Below, piece after piece: positions 1 through 7,823 of a stretch of 64,000 nt of DNA; position 1 is the first letter of the stretch, and the number at the start of each line of letters is the position of its first letter. Where the stretch lies: assembly GCF_039540575.1 (NCBI RefSeq), contig NZ_BAABFC010000007.1, positions 79,467 to 143,466 on the forward strand, written 5' to 3'. The translations under genes and the position numbers were made by a program. The notes beneath the pieces are model-generated. The model searched no databases. It had not been told where the DNA came from and was given only the letters and a program-made list of their open reading frames with translations. The stretch is from Pseudaeromonas paramecii (GTDB lineage Bacteria > Pseudomonadota > Gammaproteobacteria > Enterobacterales > Aeromonadaceae).

Positions 1-704
1 AGCTGCATCAGCTGACCATCCGCTATGATGAGCACAGGGTGATCCAGGGTCTGGATTGGGCGCTGCTGCCTGGCCAGCACTGGCAGATCACCGGGCCCAA
101 TGGTGCCGGCAAGTCGACCCTGCTGTCGGTTATTACGGGGGATCATCCCCAGGGCTACTGCAACCAGGTCACCCTGTTTGGTCGGCGGCGAGGCAGCGGC
201 GAGAGTATCTGGGACATCAAGCGCCACATCGGCCTGGTGAGTCCGGCGCTGCACCTGGAATACCGGGTGCAGACCACCCCGGAGGCGGTGATCTTGTCGG
301 GCTTTTATGACTCCATCGGCCTGTATCAGACGCCGGGGGATCTGGAGCTGTCTCTGACTCGACGCTGGCTGGCACTGCTGGGGCTCAGTGACCAGGCGCG
401 ACGCCCTTTTCACAGCCTGTCGTTTGGCCAGCAGCGGCTGCTGCTGATTGCCCGCGCCCTGGTGAAGCATCCGCCGCTGCTGATCCTGGATGAACCCCTG
501 CAGGGACTGGATCCCATCAACCGGCATCTGGTGCGCCACTGGGTGGGCCGGCTGATGGCGGCGGGCCGCAGCCAGGTGCTGTTTGTCTCGCACCATGCCG
601 AGGATGCGCCGGAAGGCATCACCCACAGATTGAGCTTCGAGTCGGACGGGCAGGGCGGCTATGGTTATCGTCAACTGGCCCTGCACACCGAAACGCACGA
701 GTAG
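1..704 (+). CDS. modF: ModF-type molybdate-linked ABC ATPase, C-terminal part (cut by window start)
   Basis: The reading frame is open from base 3 with no start in the window, so this is the 3' part of a longer gene. A Walker A motif (GPNGAGKST) lies near bases 93-119. The signature region is FGQQRLL rather than LSGGQ, and a Walker B motif (LLILDEP) is followed by a switch histidine in FVSHH. ModF in E. coli is a cytoplasmic protein with two fused ATPase domains, associated with molybdate transport. The visible part matches its second domain in length and motif spelling. No modABC genes are visible here. Another tandem-ATPase protein is the main alternative. Confidence 0.75.
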   Translation, partial: LHQLTIRYDEHRVIQGLDWALLPGQHWQITGPNGAGKSTLLSVITGDHPQGYCNQVTLFGRRRGSGESIWDIKRHIGLVSPALHLEYRVQTTPEAVILSGFYDSIGLYQTPGDLELSLTRRWLALLGLSDQARRPFHSLSFGQQRLLLIARALVKHPPLLILDEPLQGLDPINRHLVRHWVGRLMAAGRSQVLFVSHHAEDAPEGITHRLSFESDGQGGYGYRQLALHTETHE

Positions 705-731
705 AAAAAAGCACCTATATAAGGAGAGAGT

Positions 732-1163
732 ATGGCCATTTGGCAGCGCGATTTTACCCTGGACGGGCTCAATGCCGGCTCCGCCAATACCCTAGTGGCT
801 CATCTGGGAATACGCTATACCCAAGTCAGTGACGACAGCCTGGTGGGGATCATGCCGGTGGGGCCCACAGTGCATCAGCCCATGGGACTGCTCCATGGCG
901 GCGCATCCGTGGTGCTGGCGGAGACCCTGGGGTCGGTGGCGGGCAACCTGGCGGTGCCGCGGACGCACTGCTGTGTGGGGTTGGAGATCAATGCCAACCA
1001 CCTGCGGGCCATGCGTGAGGGACTCGTGACCGGGATGGCGTCCCCCTTGCACCTGGGGGCCACCACTCAGGTGTGGCAGATCCGGCTGGAGGATGAGGCT
1101 CAGCGGCTCATCTGTATCAGCCGTCTGACCCTGGCCGTACTGAAGAACAAACCGAAGCGCTGA
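732..1163 (+). CDS. menI: Hotdog-fold acyl-CoA thioesterase, MenI/YdiI type
   Basis: A 143-residue single hotdog domain. It carries the family block GLLHGGASVVLAETLGSVAG at about residues 52-71, in which the glutamate (about residue 64) is the catalytic base in this family, followed by GLEINANH. In E. coli YdiI/MenI hydrolyses 1,4-dihydroxy-2-naphthoyl-CoA in menaquinone synthesis and accepts other acyl-CoAs. The sequence similarity is strong along its length. An AAGGAGAGAG Shine-Dalgarno sequence lies 6-15 bases before the ATG. It starts 27 bases after modF and may be cotranscribed. Physiological substrate here is inferred, not shown. Confidence 0.82.
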   Translation: MAIWQRDFTLDGLNAGSANTLVAHLGIRYTQVSDDSLVGIMPVGPTVHQPMGLLHGGASVVLAETLGSVAGNLAVPRTHCCVGLEINANHLRAMREGLVTGMASPLHLGATTQVWQIRLEDEAQRLICISRLTLAVLKNKPKR

Positions 1164-1182
1164 GATTAATGTCACATTTTTA

Positions 1183-1211
1183 ACGACAAGGCGGAGGGTT
1201 ATGGTTATAAT
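1183..1211 (+). promoter_or_regulatory. Possible sigma-70 promoter of deaD
   Basis: A perfect TATAAT at 1206-1211 has an ACGACA hexamer 17 bases upstream at 1183-1188, a weak -35 sharing only its GACA-like end with consensus. It would give a leader of about 85 nt before deaD, much shorter than the long deaD leader known in E. coli. Only the -10 is convincing. Confidence 0.4.
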
Positions 1212-1300
1212 CGCCCCCCTTTTTCGGGCCAGCCAGCGACTCCAGATGTTTTTCTGCCGCTACAGCGCCCGCCCCACGACACTGTCTAACGGAAGAAAAT

Positions 1301-3190
1301 ATGTCTGAGAACGAGACCCTGCCCAGCTTTGAACAACTGGGTCTGGCTGAACCTATCCTGCGCGCCCTGAACGACGTAGGCTATGAAACCCCGTCCCCCA
1401 TCCAGGCCGCCGCCATTCCGCCGCTGCTGGAAGGCCGCGATCTGCTGGGCCAAGCCCAGACAGGTACCGGTAAGACGGCCGCCTTCGCCCTGCCGCTCAT
1501 CTCCCGCTTGAACGCCAGCGATACCGCCACCCAGGTGCTGGTGCTGGCCCCGACCCGGGAGCTGGCCATTCAGGTGGCCGAGGCGTGCCAAAGCTATGCC
1601 AAGTACCTGCCGGACTTCCATGTGCTGCCCATCTACGGCGGCTCCTCCTACGACACCCAACTGCGTGCCCTCAAGCGTGGTGCCCAGGTGGTGGTGGGGA
1701 CCCCTGGCCGGGTGATGGACATGATGCGCCGCGGCAAGCTGGACTTGTCCGCCCTGCGTGCCCTGGTACTGGATGAAGCCGATGAGATGCTGCGCATGGG
1801 CTTCATCGACGATGTGGAGTGGATCATCGAGCAGTGCCCCTTCGATCGTCAGATCGCCCTGTTCTCCGCCACCATGCCCGATGTGATCCGCCGTGTGGCC
1901 CACCGCCACCTGCAGGAACCCAAAGAGGTGAAGATCGCGGCCAAGACCAGCACCGCCTCCACCGTGCGTCAGCGCTACTGGATGGTCTCCGGTCTGCACA
2001 AGCTGGATGCCATGACCCGTCTGCTGGAAGTGGAACCCTACGATGCCCTGCTGGCGTTCGTGCGTACCAAGACGGCGGCGGAAGAGCTGGCCACCAAGCT
2101 GGCCGCCCGTGGTCATGCCTGTGAGGCCCTGCACGGCGATATCCCGCAGAAGCTGCGTGAGCGCACCGTGGAGAAGCTCAAGGGCGGCCAACTGGACATT
2201 CTGGTGGCCACCGACGTGGTTGCCCGGGGTCTGGATGTGGAGCGGATCACCCACGTGGTGAACTACGACATTCCCTACGACACCGAATCTTATGTACACC
2301 GTATCGGCCGGACCGGCCGTGCTGGTCGTAGCGGGGATGCCATCCTGTTCGTCGCTCCCCGCGAGCGCCGCATGCTGCGTGCCATCGAGCACACCACCCG
2401 TCAGCCCATCGAGCCGATGCACATGCCCACCGCCCAGGACATCAACCGTCACCGGATGGAGCAGTTCAAGCAACAGATCCGCGACACCCTGCTGTCGGAC
2501 GATCTGGAACAGTACCAGGAAGTGGTGGCCGAGTTCCTGCAGGACGACACCACGGATCCGCTGGATCTGTGTGCCGCCCTGGCCAAGATGGTCAAGGGGG
2601 ACGAGCCCCTGTTCATGGACGAAAGCCAGCCTGAGCCGGCTCAGCGCAACATGGACGATCGCCGAGATCGCAACAGTGAGCGCGGCTTTGAGCGTGACGA
2701 TCGCCACGAGCGTCGTGAACGCAAGCAGCCCAGCACTGGCCCGCGTCCGCTGAAGGACCATCCTGAGGTGAGCACGGTACGCTACCGTGTCGAAGTGGGT
2801 TATGAGCACGGCGTCAAGCCAGGCCAGATCGTCGGTGCCATCGCCAACGAGGCGGACATCGACAGCTCCTACATTGGCCATATCGAAATCTTCGACACCT
2901 GCACTACCGTGGATCTGCCCGAAGGCATGCCGGAAGAGGTGATGGATGTGCTGAAGAAGGCCCGGGTCTGTGGCCGTCCGCTGGAGATCAGCGTCTTCAC
3001 CGGTGAGCTGCCCCAGCGCAGCGAGCGCCGTGGCAAGCCGTTTGGCGGCAAGCCCTTCGGTGGCGACAGTCGCGGTCGTGGTGACGGGCGTGGTCGTGGC
3101 GAAGGCCGGGAGCGGCCCTTCGGTAACGACCGGGGCGACTTCAAGCGGGGTCCGCGCAAGTTTGACAAGGGCGGCCGCAACGACCGCTAA
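1301..3190 (+). CDS. deaD: ATP-dependent RNA helicase DeaD (cold-shock DEAD-box protein A)
   Basis: A 629-residue DEAD-box helicase, the same length as E. coli DeaD. The Q-motif region precedes Walker A (AQTGTGKT, residues 52-59), PTREL near 84-88, DEAD at 158-161, SAT, and the C-terminal helicase block HRIGRTGRAGR. After residue 480 comes the DbpA-like RNA-binding domain, and the last 50 residues form an arginine/glycine-rich tail. DeaD unwinds structured RNA in ribosome assembly and mRNA decay at low temperature and works with PNPase, encoded further downstream here. The gene stands alone with its own promoter and terminator. Confidence 0.97.
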   Translation: MSENETLPSFEQLGLAEPILRALNDVGYETPSPIQAAAIPPLLEGRDLLGQAQTGTGKTAAFALPLISRLNASDTATQVLVLAPTRELAIQVAEACQSYAKYLPDFHVLPIYGGSSYDTQLRALKRGAQVVVGTPGRVMDMMRRGKLDLSALRALVLDEADEMLRMGFIDDVEWIIEQCPFDRQIALFSATMPDVIRRVAHRHLQEPKEVKIAAKTSTASTVRQRYWMVSGLHKLDAMTRLLEVEPYDALLAFVRTKTAAEELATKLAARGHACEALHGDIPQKLRERTVEKLKGGQLDILVATDVVARGLDVERITHVVNYDIPYDTESYVHRIGRTGRAGRSGDAILFVAPRERRMLRAIEHTTRQPIEPMHMPTAQDINRHRMEQFKQQIRDTLLSDDLEQYQEVVAEFLQDDTTDPLDLCAALAKMVKGDEPLFMDESQPEPAQRNMDDRRDRNSERGFERDDRHERRERKQPSTGPRPLKDHPEVSTVRYRVEVGYEHGVKPGQIVGAIANEADIDSSYIGHIEIFDTCTTVDLPEGMPEEVMDVLKKARVCGRPLEISVFTGELPQRSERRGKPFGGKPFGGDSRGRGDGRGRGEGRERPFGNDRGDFKRGPRKFDKGGRNDR

Positions 3191-3208
3191 GCCCCCTTGT
3201 TAGACAAG

Positions 3209-3238
3209 AGCCCCCGCTTGCCGGGGGCTTTTTGTTTT
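3209..3238 (+). terminator. Rho-independent terminator of deaD
   Basis: An AGCCCCCG/CGGGGGCT stem with a short loop is followed by TTTTTGTTTT, 18 bases after the deaD stop. Confidence 0.9.
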
Positions 3239-3395
3239 GATTCAGCAGGCTATTATTCTAATAAATTGAAATAAAAGCGTTTTACCGCACTTTTACCTGC
3301 CATGGGGTCCCACATAATCATGAGTGCACCCGCTGTCCGCCGGCCACTGAGCAGCCGGTAAGCCGGGGCGGGCGCCACATAAGGAGCTACGTATC

Positions 3396-4166
3396 ATGAG
3401 TCACGCCGTATTTCATTTAGGTTTGCAACAGGCCGATCTGGCCGGCGCCACCCTGGCCATAGTGCCGGGGGATCCGGAACGGGTGAAGCGTATCGCCGAG
3501 CGGATGGAGAATCCCCGCTTTCTGGCCAGCCATCGTGAGTTCACCAGCTATCTGGCGGAACTGTCTGGGGTGCCTGTGGTGATCTGCTCCACCGGCATCG
3601 GTGGACCCTCCACCTCCATCGCGGTGGAAGAGCTGGCCCAGCTGGGTGTTCGCACCTTCCTGCGGGTGGGCACCACGGGGGCCATTCAACCCCATGTGGC
3701 GGTGGGGGATGTGATCGTCACTACGGGTTCGGTACGCCTGGATGGGGCCAGTCTGCATTTTGCGCCGCTGGAGTTTCCGGCGGTTGCCGACTTTGCCTGT
3801 ACCACCGCCCTGGTGGCGGCCGCCCAGGCTGCGGGGTGTGAGCCCCACGTGGGTGTTACCGCCTCCTCCGATACCTTCTATCCGGGCCAGGAGCGCTACG
3901 ATACCTTCTCCGGTCGGGTGACCCGGCGCTTTGCCGGCTCCATGGCGCAGTGGCAGGCCATGGGCGTGCTCAACTACGAGATGGAATCGGCAACCCTGCT
4001 GACCATGTGTGCCAGTCAGGGGCTCAAAGCGGGCTGTGTGGCGGGGGTGATCGTCAATCGTACCGGCCAGGAGATCCCGGATGCGGTGACCCTGGCCAAG
4101 ACCGAAGGGGATGCGGTGGCCATCGTCATCGCGGCGGCCCGTCAACTGGTGACCGGCGCGGTCTAA
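3396..4166 (+). CDS. udp: Uridine phosphorylase
   Basis: A 256-residue PNP/UDP-family nucleoside phosphorylase, close in length to E. coli Udp (253). The phosphate-binding segment PGDPERVKRIAE lies near residues 25-36, GTTGAIQP near 93-100, and the nucleoside-site segment YEMESATLLTMC near 197-208. It cleaves uridine with phosphate to uracil and ribose-1-phosphate in pyrimidine salvage. The ATG is preceded by AAGGAGC at a good distance. The 205-base gap before it holds the deaD terminator and AT-rich sequence with no confident operator. The gene is monocistronic and faces recN tail to tail. Confidence 0.95.
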   Translation: MSHAVFHLGLQQADLAGATLAIVPGDPERVKRIAERMENPRFLASHREFTSYLAELSGVPVVICSTGIGGPSTSIAVEELAQLGVRTFLRVGTTGAIQPHVAVGDVIVTTGSVRLDGASLHFAPLEFPAVADFACTTALVAAAQAAGCEPHVGVTASSDTFYPGQERYDTFSGRVTRRFAGSMAQWQAMGVLNYEMESATLLTMCASQGLKAGCVAGVIVNRTGQEIPDAVTLAKTEGDAVAIVIAAARQLVTGAV

Positions 4167-4189
4167 GGCCAGCCGTCATTTGCCAATCC

Positions 4190-4225
4190 AAAAAAACAGG
4201 GTGCAGTGCGCACCCTGTTTTTTTA
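4190..4225. terminator. Bidirectional terminator between udp and recN
   Basis: A symmetrical hairpin (ACAGGGTGC/GCACCCTGT) is flanked by A7 on the left and T7 on the right, so it can terminate both udp and the opposing recN transcript. Confidence 0.9.
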
Positions 4226-4299
4226 TCACTGTTGTCCGATCGATCATGCCAATCACGCTGACATCTGCCGCCGGACTTTATACCGGATTCTCCGCCAGG

Positions 4300-5967
4300 C
4301 TAGGCCTGGGCCAGCAGCTCACGGGCATTGGCCAGGGTGTTGTCGGTGATCTGATCGCCCCCCAGCAGGCGGGCCAGCTCACCCAGCCGGCCACTGAGGT
4401 CCAGGGCGGCCATGCTGGTCTGGGTCTGCTCGCCATCGTGCTGTTTGGCCACCAGGAAATGGTGATGTCCCTGACCCGCCACCTGGGGCAGGTGGGTGAC
4501 CACCAGAACCTGGGTGGATTGGCCCAGCTGGCGCAGCAACCTTCCCACCACGGCGGCGGTGGGACCACTGATCCCCACATCCACCTCATCGAAGATGAGG
4601 CTGGGGGTGGCGATGCGCTCGGCGGTGATCACCTGGATGGCGAGACTGATGCGGGAGAGTTCGCCGCCGGAGGCCACCTTGGCCAGGGGTTGCAAGGGTT
4701 GTCCCGGGTTGGTTGCCACCAAAAATTGCACCAGATCCTGACCCAGCGGGCTGGGGTGTCGATCGGCCGCCGGGCTGATGTCGATGACGAGACGGCCCTG
4801 GGGCATGTTGAGCTGTTGCATATGCTGACTGATCTGCTCCCCCAGTTGCTGGGCATAGCGGCTACGGCTGGCACTGAGGCGACCGGCGGCGGCTTGGTAG
4901 GCACTCAGGCTGGCCTGTAGACCGGCCTGCAGGCCCTCAAGCTGCTCATCACAGGCCAGCAAGCTGGTCAACTCGGCCTGCAAGCCGGCATGGTGGGCCA
5001 CCAGCTCGGCCGGCTTGATCTGGTGCTTGCGGGCCAGGTCCAGTGTCTTGGTGAGACGGCTCTCCAATTGGGCGAAACGCTCGGGATCCGGCTCCAGCCG
5101 ATCCAGATAGTGACGCAGCTCGTCATAGCCCTCATCCAGTTGGATCTGGGCTTCCTGCAGCAGCCCCAAGGCCGGCTGCAGGGCCGGATCCAGGCTCTGC
5201 ATCTGCTCCAGGCGACGAATGAGGGCCTTGAGCTGACCTAAAACCGTGTATTCATCATTGTCGTGCAGGCCATCCAGACAGTACTGACAGTCCGCCACCA
5301 GGGCACCGCTGTTGGCCAGGCGGCTGTGCTCCGCCTCGATGGTGGCGAATTCCCCGTCCTGCAGGGCAAACTCGTCGAGCTCCTGCACCTGATACTCCAA
5401 CAGCTGACGGCGGGCCTGCCGCTGTTCGGCCTCCTGCTGCAGGCGCAGCAGCGTCTGTTGTTGTTGGCGCCAGCTCTGGTGATGCTGGCGCACCTCCTCC
5501 AGCAGGCTGGTGTGAGCGGCATAGGCATCCAGTATGGCCAGCTGTTGTTCGGGCCGCATCAGCAATTGGTGGGCGTGTTGGCCGTGGATGTTGATAAGCA
5601 GCTGACCCAGGGCCTTGAGTTGTGCCAGCGGCACCGGGGTGCCGTTGATGTAGGCGCGGGAGCGGCCCTCAGCCGTGATCACCCGCCGCAGCAGACACTC
5701 GTCTTCCGTCTCCAGCTCCTGCTGTTGCAACCAGCGGCGAGCCGGCGGGTTGCGCAACAGGTTGAAACGGGCACTGATTTCCGTCTTGTCGCATCCTGGC
5801 CGTATCATGCTGGCCTCGGCTCTACCGCCCAGGGCCAGGCCCAAGGCATCAATCGCGATGGATTTACCGGCGCCGGTCTCCCCCGTGATGCTGGTCATGC
5901 CGGACTGCAGATCCAGCTCGAGGAATTTGACGATGGCGAAGTTATGGATAGTGAGTTGAGTCAGCAT
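4300..5967 (-). CDS. recN: DNA repair protein RecN
   Basis: A 555-residue SMC-like ATPase. Walker A (GETGAGKSIAIDA) lies near residue 30, a long coiled-coil-rich middle covers about residues 150-370, and the C-terminal SGGELSRISLAI signature and LIFDEVDVGISG Walker B complete the split ATP head. RecN is cytoplasmic, holds broken DNA ends and sister chromatids together, and is among the strongest SOS genes. The two LexA boxes immediately upstream fit that regulation. It lies downstream of nadK on the same strand, 89 bases apart. Confidence 0.96.
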   Translation of the reverse strand: MLTQLTIHNFAIVKFLELDLQSGMTSITGETGAGKSIAIDALGLALGGRAEASMIRPGCDKTEISARFNLLRNPPARRWLQQQELETEDECLLRRVITAEGRSRAYINGTPVPLAQLKALGQLLINIHGQHAHQLLMRPEQQLAILDAYAAHTSLLEEVRQHHQSWRQQQQTLLRLQQEAEQRQARRQLLEYQVQELDEFALQDGEFATIEAEHSRLANSGALVADCQYCLDGLHDNDEYTVLGQLKALIRRLEQMQSLDPALQPALGLLQEAQIQLDEGYDELRHYLDRLEPDPERFAQLESRLTKTLDLARKHQIKPAELVAHHAGLQAELTSLLACDEQLEGLQAGLQASLSAYQAAAGRLSASRSRYAQQLGEQISQHMQQLNMPQGRLVIDISPAADRHPSPLGQDLVQFLVATNPGQPLQPLAKVASGGELSRISLAIQVITAERIATPSLIFDEVDVGISGPTAAVVGRLLRQLGQSTQVLVVTHLPQVAGQGHHHFLVAKQHDGEQTQTSMAALDLSGRLGELARLLGGDQITDNTLANARELLAQA

Positions 5968-5986
5968 GCGGCACCTGCGAACAATA

Positions 5987-6024
5987 CTGTATTGACAAAC
6001 AGTATATACTGTTTATCAATACAG
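5987..6024 (-). promoter_or_regulatory. Tandem LexA (SOS) boxes of recN
   Basis: Two sites fit CTGT-N8-ACAG exactly: 5987-6002 (CTGTATTGACAAACAG) and 6009-6024 (CTGTTTATCAATACAG), 19 and 41 bases upstream of the recN start. Multiple LexA boxes at recN are known in E. coli. SOS control here is inferred from the sites. Confidence 0.92.
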
Positions 6025-6056
6025 TAAAGCGCGAAAAGTGCACAGGGTGAGGCGAA

Positions 6057-6941
6057 CTAGAACAGCTTGCTACCCCAGCTGAGTTTACTTCTTAGTACGT
6101 TGAAATAACTGTGATTTTCAGGGTGAAGCAGCCGCAGTCTGTGGGGCGCCTTGGCGATCAGTATCTCGTCGCCGGGGTTGACCGCCAGGTTGACGTGGCC
6201 GTCGCAGCTCAGCAGCAGTTGTTCAGCCTGATCGTCGGGTGACACCACCAGTTTCACCTGACTGTCGGCATCGATGACGATGGGGCGGCAGCTCAAGGTA
6301 TGGGGGAACATGGGCACCAATGAGAGGGCATTGAGCCCGGGAGTGAGGATGGGTCCGCCGGCAGAGAGGGCATAGGCGGTGGAACCGGTGGGGGTGGCGA
6401 CTATGATGCCGTCAGCCCGTTGGCTGTACATGAAGTTGTCATCTATGTAGACGGCAAAATCAATCATGTGGGCCACCTTGCCCGGATGCAGCACCACCTC
6501 GTTGAGTGCCGTATTGGCTGCCTTGCGTTCGCCGTGGCGGTGCACTGCGGCCTCCAGCAAGAAGCGATACTCGGTCTGAAAACGTCCTTGCAGCACCTGA
6601 CTCAGCGGCTCGGCAAAGTCTTGCGGTGTCAGATCGGTCAAAAAACCCAGGTTACCCCGGTTTACCCCCAGCACGGCCACATCGAAGCGCGCCAGCACCC
6701 GGGCGGCCCCCAGCATGTTGCCATCGCCCCCCACCACTATGGCCAGATCAGCCTCTTCCCCCAACTGCACCAGATCCCGGGCACAGGCGGGATCCACGCC
6801 CAGCTGGCGGGCCACGCGACTCTCGACCAGGACGGGATAACCCAGTGCGCGCAGATAATCGTGCAGGGCCTGCAGTGTCTCGTTGGTGCCGGCATGTTGG
6901 GGCTTGCCGATGAGGGCAATGGTGTTAAAGGCTTGAGCCAT
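6057..6941 (-). CDS. nadK: NAD kinase
   Basis: A 294-residue ATP-NAD kinase (E. coli 292). It has the GGDGN motif (VVGGDGNMLGAARVLA) near residue 72, the NE/D segment (TALNEVVLHPGK), and the glycine-rich block ATPTGSTAYALSAGGPI. It phosphorylates NAD to NADP in the cytoplasm. The frame stays open far upstream into grpE antisense sequence. I chose the ATG giving MAQAFNTIALIGKP, which matches the family N terminus. It diverges from grpE, the order seen in many gammaproteobacteria. Confidence 0.95.
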   Translation of the reverse strand: MAQAFNTIALIGKPQHAGTNETLQALHDYLRALGYPVLVESRVARQLGVDPACARDLVQLGEEADLAIVVGGDGNMLGAARVLARFDVAVLGVNRGNLGFLTDLTPQDFAEPLSQVLQGRFQTEYRFLLEAAVHRHGERKAANTALNEVVLHPGKVAHMIDFAVYIDDNFMYSQRADGIIVATPTGSTAYALSAGGPILTPGLNALSLVPMFPHTLSCRPIVIDADSQVKLVVSPDDQAEQLLLSCDGHVNLAVNPGDEILIAKAPHRLRLLHPENHSYFNVLRSKLSWGSKLF

Positions 6942-7037
6942 AATGCAATGCTCGCAAAACCAGTGGGGCTCCAGTATAGCGCCAAAGGCCGATACCACCG
7001 CAAGCCTGCTGCAAACGCTGCGGATTTTCGCCCTGGC

Positions 7038-7066
7038 CTTGAAAGCGGGATCTTCATCCCCATAAT
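7038..7066 (+). promoter_or_regulatory. Sigma-32-type heat-shock promoter of grpE
   Basis: CTTGAAA at 7038-7044 and CCCCAT at 7058-7063 are separated by 13 bases, fitting the RpoH consensus CTTGAAA-N11-16-CCCCATNT. The site lies about 35 bases before the grpE start. Confidence 0.88.
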
Positions 7067-7100
7067 AGCTGCAACTTGAAATAGGTAAGTGGGAGTCATC

Positions 7101-7679
7101 ATGAACAATCAGGACCAAGCGATGGAGCAACAGCAGGCGCAACCCGAGTTGGAGCAGGCCGAACAGGCGGTGCCCGAGGTGGAGTTTGATATGCAGGCGC
7201 TGCTGGAGAAGCTTGAAGCCGCCGAAGCCGCTGCCGCCGAAGAGCGGGACCGTGCCGTCCGCGCCGTGGCCGAGATGGAGAACATCCGCCGCCGCGCCGC
7301 CCAGGATGTGGAGAAGGCGCACAAGTTTGCGCTGGAGAAGTTTGTCGGTGAATTGCTGCCGGTGATCGACAATCTGGAGCGCGCCCTGGAGGCCGGTGAC
7401 AAGGCCAATGAGGTGTTGCTGCCCCTGCTGGAAGGGGTGGAGCTGACCCTGCAATCCATGCAGAACTCGGTGGCCAAGTTTGGCGTGCAGGCCATCAACC
7501 CGCAGGGTCAGCCATTCGATCCCAACCAGCATCAAGCCATGAGCATGATTGAGAACGCCGAGGTGGCGCCCAACACGGTGATCGCCGTGATGCAGAAGGG
7601 CTACGAGCTCAACGGTCGTGTGGTGCGCCCGGCCATGGTGATGGTGGCCAAGTCACCCAGCGTAGACACCCAGGCGTAA
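7101..7679 (+). CDS. grpE: Nucleotide exchange factor GrpE
   Basis: A 192-residue GrpE (E. coli 197). An acidic, glutamine-rich N-terminal tail leads into a long helix (about residues 35-85, rich in A/E/R), then the beta-wing domain with QPFDPNQHQAMSM and a C-terminal segment GYELNGRVVRPAMVMVAK. It speeds ADP release from DnaK. I took the ATG preceded by GTGGGAG over an upstream GTG. The sigma-32-type promoter just upstream and dnaK 144 bases downstream make it part of the heat-shock chaperone group. Confidence 0.97.
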   Translation: MNNQDQAMEQQQAQPELEQAEQAVPEVEFDMQALLEKLEAAEAAAAEERDRAVRAVAEMENIRRRAAQDVEKAHKFALEKFVGELLPVIDNLERALEAGDKANEVLLPLLEGVELTLQSMQNSVAKFGVQAINPQGQPFDPNQHQAMSMIENAEVAPNTVIAVMQKGYELNGRVVRPAMVMVAKSPSVDTQA

Positions 7680-7697
7680 GTTTTTTTGGCCCTGGGC

Positions 7698-7726
7698 CTT
7701 GAAGGGGTAAAAGACACCCCCATATA
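7698..7726 (+). promoter_or_regulatory. Sigma-32-type heat-shock promoter of dnaK
   Basis: CTTGAAG at 7698-7704 and CCCCATAT at 7718-7725, spaced 13 bases, lie about 100 bases before dnaK. It is a near copy of the grpE promoter, so dnaK can be transcribed separately from grpE. Confidence 0.85.
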
Positions 7727-7823
7727 GCAGACAAGGCCGGGTGACAGCGCCAATGCGACAGCGCCGGATGTCACCGCCACAGTGCAATTGCGAATCAAGC
7801 ATAAAGAATTTCGGAGAATAGAA

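Noticed and set aside
6942..7535. Upstream extension of the nadK reading frame through the grpE region
   Set aside because: It is antisense to grpE, has no family similarity before MAQAFNTIALIGKP, and would make NadK almost 500 residues.
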